Shown piece by piece: positions 60,074-64,000 of a DNA stretch of 64,000 nt (positions are counted from its first letter, which is position 1; every line of letters begins with the position of its first letter). Location of the stretch: positions 62,001 through 126,000 of the forward strand of contig NZ_RJUE01000066.1 in NCBI RefSeq assembly GCF_024343735.1. Reading direction: 5' to 3'. Source of the DNA: Lacihabitans sp. CCS-44. Its GTDB lineage: Bacteria > Bacteroidota > Bacteroidia > Cytophagales > Spirosomataceae. A model generated the notes under the pieces. It ran no database searches. It saw only the letters and a list, made by a program, of their open reading frames with translations, and had not been told where the DNA came from. The translations under genes and the position numbers were made by a program.

Positions 60074-62401
60074 ATGAATTCGAAGGTAATTAGAGTAAGT
60101 TTTTTTGCCTTTATTGCTGTAGCGGCATTGGCAATCATCAACATAAAATGCACGCCCTCAGTTGGTCAAGAAATCCCCGACGTTGTAGATTATAATTTTC
60201 ATGTTAGACCCATTTTATCTGATCGTTGCTTTGCTTGTCATGGCCCAGACGAAAAAAAACGCGAGGCCAATCTCAGACTTGATACCGAAGCTGGAGCTTA
60301 TGCAGCACTCGAAGACAATCCCAAAGCTCATGCCATTGTAAAGGGCAACCCGGAGGCCTCCGAAGTTTATAAAAGAATAGTTGCTACTGACACTTCAATT
60401 AAGATGCCTCCGCCAAGTTCCAATCTCACTATAACCGAGAACGAAATCAAAATCATTAAAAAATGGATAGCTCAAGGTGCTAAAATAAAGAAGCATTGGG
60501 CTTTTATTCCCCCTCAAAAATCTGAATTACGCAAAGCTGACAAGGATTGGGTTAAAAACGAAATTGACTATTTCACTTTTGATAAAATGAAATCTGTGGG
60601 ATTGAGTCCCTCCGATCAAGCCAGCAAAGAAACACTGCTAAAAAGAGTAAGTTTTGATTTAACAGGCTTACCTCCAACTGTAGAAATGCAGGATGCCTTC
60701 TTAAAAGACGAAAGCCCGAATGCCTACGAAAAAGTAGTCAATCAGTTGCTAAAAAGTAAGCATTTTGGAGAAAAAATGGCTCTGAACTGGCTGGATGTGG
60801 CCAGATATGCCGATTCGCACGGTTATCAGGACGACGGCTTACGAACCATGTGGCCATGGAGAGACTGGGTGATTCATGCTTTCAATTCTAATTATTCCTA
60901 CAAAAAATTTATTACTTGGCAATTGGCTGGAGATATTCTTGCCGACAAAATGAAGTGGCATCCAAAGGCTAAAGAAATGCTTTTGGCTACTGGTTTTAAC
61001 CGAAACCACAAAATTACCCAAGAAGGTGGCGTAATAGACGAAGAATATCGGGTGGAATATGTAACAGATCGTACGAATACATTTGGAAAATCGGTATTGG
61101 CTCTAACATTGGAATGTGCCAAATGCCACACGCACAAATATGACCCGATTAGTCATGAAGAATATTACGGCACGTTTGCGTTTTTCAACCAAGTACCCGA
61201 AAAAGGCCTTTTTGGTACCATCGATGCCTCATTTGCTGATCCGCCAAACATGCGTATTAAGGACGAAGATGTGAAAAGCATTTTTAATTTCATAAACAAA
61301 AAAGACACCTCCAAACTGGAGGTGATGGTCATGAAAGACTCCTCTAAAGTGCGACCAACTTATATTTTAGAAAGAGGAAATTATGATTCCCATGGCAAAG
61401 TGGTAGATTTTACTACTCCAAAAGCCATTTTGGACTTTAAAGGATATGATAAAAACAGATACGGTCTCACCCGATGGTTGTTTGACGACAAAAACCCTAT
61501 AACTTCTCGGGTTTATGTAAATAGAATTTGGGAGCAGTTTTTTGGAAGAGGAATCGTAAAAACTACAGGGGATTTTGGCATGCAAGGCGAATTGCCCACT
61601 CATCCCGAATTATTGGACTGGATGGCAAGTGATTTCAAACAGAATGGTTGGAATATCAAACGGCTTGTAAAACAAATCGTTACTTCGGCTACTTATATGC
61701 AATCTTCAGTTGTAAAAGACGAACACAAGAAAATTGACCCTGAAAACAAATATTTGGCAAGAAGCACGAGAATGCGAATACCTGCGGAAAATGTCAGAGA
61801 CCATGTTTTGGCAACCTCTGGCTTGCTCAATCCTGAAATTGGCGGGCCGAGTGTGAAACCTTATCAGCCGAAAGGTTTGTGGGAAGTGGCGACATCGGGC
61901 AGAGGTAGTCTCGCCACTTATGTGCAAGACCATGGAAAAGATTTGTACCGCAGAGGTATGTATATTTTCATAAAAAGAACCGTTCCGCCGCCCGCCATGC
62001 TGATTTTTGATGCCAGCAATCGCGACCAATGTGAGGTGCAAAGAACCAGAACAAACACTCCGCTACAGGCCTTGGCGATGCTCAATGACCCCCACGTGTT
62101 GGAAAGTGCGAGGGTAATGGCTCAAGAAGAACTGTCAAAAAATACCAGCATTGACTTGGCCATAAATAATGGTTTTAGAAAAATACTTTGTAGGATGCCC
62201 TCCAAAAAAGAATCTGATATTCTTAAGAAATACTTTGAGGAAGAACTGGTATTTTTCAAAAAACAACCCCAAAAAATAAAATCCCTTCAGAAAATTGGCG
62301 AATACGAACACAAAACTGTTAAAGACCCTGTGGCTTTGGCTGCCCTACTCCAGACTTTTCAGATGATGTTTAACATGGAAGAAACCCTTATTAGAATATA
62401 G
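60074..62401 (+). CDS. Planctomycete-type cytochrome c, DUF1549 and DUF1553 protein
   Basis: A 775-residue exported protein. After a signal or anchor (~1-25) there is a cytochrome-c-like domain with one haem site C52-F-A-C55-H56 (PILSDRCFACHGPD), then DUF1549 (~150-360; FGEKMALNWLDVARYADSHGYQDD, LECAKCHTHKYDPIS) and DUF1553 (~470-760; RLTRWLFDDKNPITSRVYVN-like, GRGIVKTTGDFGMQGELPTHP, RNTPLQAL-like NTPLQALAMLNDP). A second C-x-x-C-H (CAKCH) lies in DUF1549. The pair DUF1549/DUF1553 plus DUF1501 is typical of Planctomycetes and found in some Bacteroidota; the reaction is unknown but redox is expected. Confidence 0.9.
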   Translation: MNSKVIRVSFFAFIAVAALAIINIKCTPSVGQEIPDVVDYNFHVRPILSDRCFACHGPDEKKREANLRLDTEAGAYAALEDNPKAHAIVKGNPEASEVYKRIVATDTSIKMPPPSSNLTITENEIKIIKKWIAQGAKIKKHWAFIPPQKSELRKADKDWVKNEIDYFTFDKMKSVGLSPSDQASKETLLKRVSFDLTGLPPTVEMQDAFLKDESPNAYEKVVNQLLKSKHFGEKMALNWLDVARYADSHGYQDDGLRTMWPWRDWVIHAFNSNYSYKKFITWQLAGDILADKMKWHPKAKEMLLATGFNRNHKITQEGGVIDEEYRVEYVTDRTNTFGKSVLALTLECAKCHTHKYDPISHEEYYGTFAFFNQVPEKGLFGTIDASFADPPNMRIKDEDVKSIFNFINKKDTSKLEVMVMKDSSKVRPTYILERGNYDSHGKVVDFTTPKAILDFKGYDKNRYGLTRWLFDDKNPITSRVYVNRIWEQFFGRGIVKTTGDFGMQGELPTHPELLDWMASDFKQNGWNIKRLVKQIVTSATYMQSSVVKDEHKKIDPENKYLARSTRMRIPAENVRDHVLATSGLLNPEIGGPSVKPYQPKGLWEVATSGRGSLATYVQDHGKDLYRRGMYIFIKRTVPPPAMLIFDASNRDQCEVQRTRTNTPLQALAMLNDPHVLESARVMAQEELSKNTSIDLAINNGFRKILCRMPSKKESDILKKYFEEELVFFKKQPQKIKSLQKIGEYEHKTVKDPVALAALLQTFQMMFNMEETLIRI

Positions 62402-62404
62402 AAA

Positions 62405-63856
62405 ATGGAAAATGAATTTTTAAAAAATAGACTCAATGTCAACCGAAGACATTTTCTAGGAAAAGCCGCAGTAGGGCTTGGAAGTTTGGGTTTGGGTTCA
62501 CTTCTAATGCCAAATTTGTTCAAAGGCGATATGGCAGAAGCTGGATTGCCTTTGGGATTACCGCATTTCGCTCCAAAAGCCAAAAGAGTAATTTATCTAT
62601 TTCAAAACGGTGCCCCGTCGCAGTTGGAGAGCTTTGATTATAAGCCCATGCTCAATAAACTAGCAGGTCAGGATCTGCCAGAGTCAATCAGAAATGGACA
62701 AAGACTGACAGGTATGACAGCAAGTCAAACAAATTTTCCGATGGTGGGTTCTTATTTTAAATTTGCTCAACATGGCAAATCAGGAGCTTGGATCTCAGAA
62801 CTTTTCCCCAATATTGCCAAAATAGCCGATGATATTTGTATCGTAAAAACGATGAATACGGAGGCCATCAACCACGATCCGGCTCTTACTTTTCTACAAA
62901 CCGGAGCACAAGTCGGCAACAGGCCGAGTATGGGAGCATGGCTGAGTTATGGTTTGGGTAGCGAAAACCAAAACCTTCCAGCTTTTTGTGTTCTGCTTTC
63001 TCGTGGAAGGGGAAATGGCCAAGGCGTTTATTCAAAACTTTGGACCAACGGTTTCTTAGATTCTACCCACCAAGGTGTGGTGTTTTCGAGCGGTGAAGAT
63101 CCGATTTTGTATTTGAATAACCCCGAAGGAACAGACAAAACTTCCAGAAGACGAATGTTGGATAAACTGGCAGAACTCAATCATCTAGGCTTTGAAGAAA
63201 ATCGTGACCCTGAGGTAGAAGCCAAAATAAAACAATACGAAATGGCCTACAGAATGCAAACAGCTGTGCCTGAACTGACTGACCTTTCAAAAGAGCCTGA
63301 CCACATCATAAAAATGTATGGCCCTGACTGTTTGGTTCCTGGAACCTATGCCGCAAATGCACTTTTGGCTCGAAAACTCTCAGAATCAGGCGTGAGATTT
63401 GTACAGCTTTATCACCAAGGGTGGGATCAGCATGGCAACCTCACAGGTGAAATGCCACTTCAGGCTCAAGATGTAGACAGAGCCTCAGCCGCACTTGTAA
63501 CTGACTTAAAACAAAGAGGTTTACTGGACGAAACTTTGGTGATTTGGGGTGGCGAATTTGGAAGAACAAATTATTCTCAAGGCAAGTTTGGAGTGGACAA
63601 TTACGGCAGAGACCATCACCCAAGAGCTTACAGCATTTGGATGGCTGGAGGCGGTATAAAAGGCGGTACAGTTTATGGCGAAACCGACGAATTGGGCTAT
63701 AATATCATTAAAGACCCCGTTCATATTCACGATTTTCATGCTACGGTTATGCACACCATGGGGCTTAACCATGAGCAACTTAACTATAAACATTTGGGTA
63801 GACGATACAGACTTACAGACATTGCAGGAAAAGTAATCCCAGGACTTTTGGCTTAA
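62405..63856 (+). CDS. DUF1501 protein, exported (sulfatase-like fold)
   Basis: A 483-residue protein with a twin-arginine-like start (NRRHFLGKAAVGLGSLGLGS), so it is probably folded before export. Family phrases are RVIYLFQNGAPSQLESFDYKP, MNTEAINHDPALTFLQTG, LPAFCVLLSRGRG, VRFVQLYHQGWDQHG, TLVIWGGEFGRTNYSQG and GRDHHPRAYSIWMAGGGIKGG; the last two have the metal-binding look of the alkaline phosphatase/sulfatase superfamily. It starts 3 bp after the DUF1549/DUF1553 gene and is almost always encoded beside such a gene. Confidence 0.92.
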   Translation: MENEFLKNRLNVNRRHFLGKAAVGLGSLGLGSLLMPNLFKGDMAEAGLPLGLPHFAPKAKRVIYLFQNGAPSQLESFDYKPMLNKLAGQDLPESIRNGQRLTGMTASQTNFPMVGSYFKFAQHGKSGAWISELFPNIAKIADDICIVKTMNTEAINHDPALTFLQTGAQVGNRPSMGAWLSYGLGSENQNLPAFCVLLSRGRGNGQGVYSKLWTNGFLDSTHQGVVFSSGEDPILYLNNPEGTDKTSRRRMLDKLAELNHLGFEENRDPEVEAKIKQYEMAYRMQTAVPELTDLSKEPDHIIKMYGPDCLVPGTYAANALLARKLSESGVRFVQLYHQGWDQHGNLTGEMPLQAQDVDRASAALVTDLKQRGLLDETLVIWGGEFGRTNYSQGKFGVDNYGRDHHPRAYSIWMAGGGIKGGTVYGETDELGYNIIKDPVHIHDFHATVMHTMGLNHEQLNYKHLGRRYRLTDIAGKVIPGLLA

Positions 63857-63864
63857 AACTATTT

Positions 63865-64000
63865 ATGAAAAAAATCCTTTCTTATTCTTGTCTTGGGCTA
63901 AATGTTCTATTGCTTTTTGTGGCGTTTTTTGAAAATCAAGTTGAAATCCCAAACTGGTTTTCATTTATAGGACGTGTTCATCCATTGGTTTTACATTTAC
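63865..64000 (+). CDS. Membrane protein start, planctomycete-type cluster, partial
   Basis: The first 45 residues of an inner-membrane protein: a hydrophobic helix (MKKILSYSCLGLNVLLLFVA) and then WFSFIGRVHPLVLHL, the signature of the DUF2231-like or cytochrome-c-linked membrane proteins that follow DUF1501 in similar clusters. The gene runs past the end of the window. It begins 8 bp after the DUF1501 stop. Confidence 0.7.
   Translation, partial: MKKILSYSCLGLNVLLLFVAFFENQVEIPNWFSFIGRVHPLVLHL

Overview
The window comes from a member of the Bacteroidota, most likely a cytophagal lineage (genus not resolved). The reasons are a SusC-type receptor, energy-transducer genes of the M56/TonB type, DUF3570/DUF4266 proteins, a LytS/LytTR pair beside a TonB-dependent receptor, a reprolysin ending in a 3-coathanger-like domain, promoters fitting the Bacteroidota consensus TTTG-N19~21-TAnnTTTG, near absence of Shine-Dalgarno sequences, and an AT-rich sequence. 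I saw no rRNA, tRNA, CRISPR, phage or transposase gene. Almost all space is coding and genes appear intact.

Layout. 1-2929: the start of a SusC-like receptor diverging from an AraC regulator and a gluconokinase-type FGGY kinase. 2970-7022: a DUF6966-like zinc-ribbon protein, an M28 peptidase, a family 2 glycosyltransferase and an FkbM methyltransferase. 7388-10818: a tight five-gene exported redox cluster (Rieske lipoprotein, thioredoxin-like protein, ApbE flavin transferase, tiny DUF4266 lipoprotein with a Cys-Gly-Cys tail, DUF3570 barrel); this is the best candidate for an under-described system. 10819-11198: a repeat-rich spacer. 11199-18332: LytTR/LytS, a TonB-dependent receptor, YceI and a SWIM protein. 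18337-24082: a reprolysin, a YdeP-type molybdoenzyme and a lipoprotein. 24222-28459: a BlaI repressor with two visible tandem operators driving two M56/TonB proteins and a third TonB-domain protein. 28517-33891: small housekeeping and hypothetical genes. 33986-37390: a very large dehydrogenase/HEAT/cytochrome c lipoprotein. 37522-43898: Fic, an ArgE-like deacylase, a YfcC transporter, a DCC thiol oxidoreductase and PruA. 43960-46421: three glycan-modification genes. 46545-51955: patatin, a Crp/Fnr regulator lacking a normal start codon, a beta-helix/diheme cytochrome pair and an MFS transporter. 51961-52718: a PIN toxin-antitoxin-like pair. 52986-59692: a complete propionyl-CoA carboxylase and methylmalonyl-CoA mutase operon. 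60074-64000: a planctomycete-type DUF1549/DUF1553, DUF1501 and membrane-protein cluster that runs off the edge.

How the parts connect. Propionyl-CoA is carboxylated by the biotin carboxylase, carrier and carboxyltransferase, and rearranged to succinyl-CoA by the mutase; no epimerase is in the window. Proline/glutamate catabolism (PruA) and peptide or arginine-type deacylation (ArgE, M28, YfcC) suggest amino-acid use. Several independent extracytoplasmic electron-transfer modules (Rieske/ApbE, diheme cytochrome, two planctomycete-type cytochrome c proteins) point to a respiratory, surface-degrading lifestyle. Dispersed repeats, especially an ACCGC...GCGGT family found just upstream of four minus-strand start codons, are the main non-coding structure.
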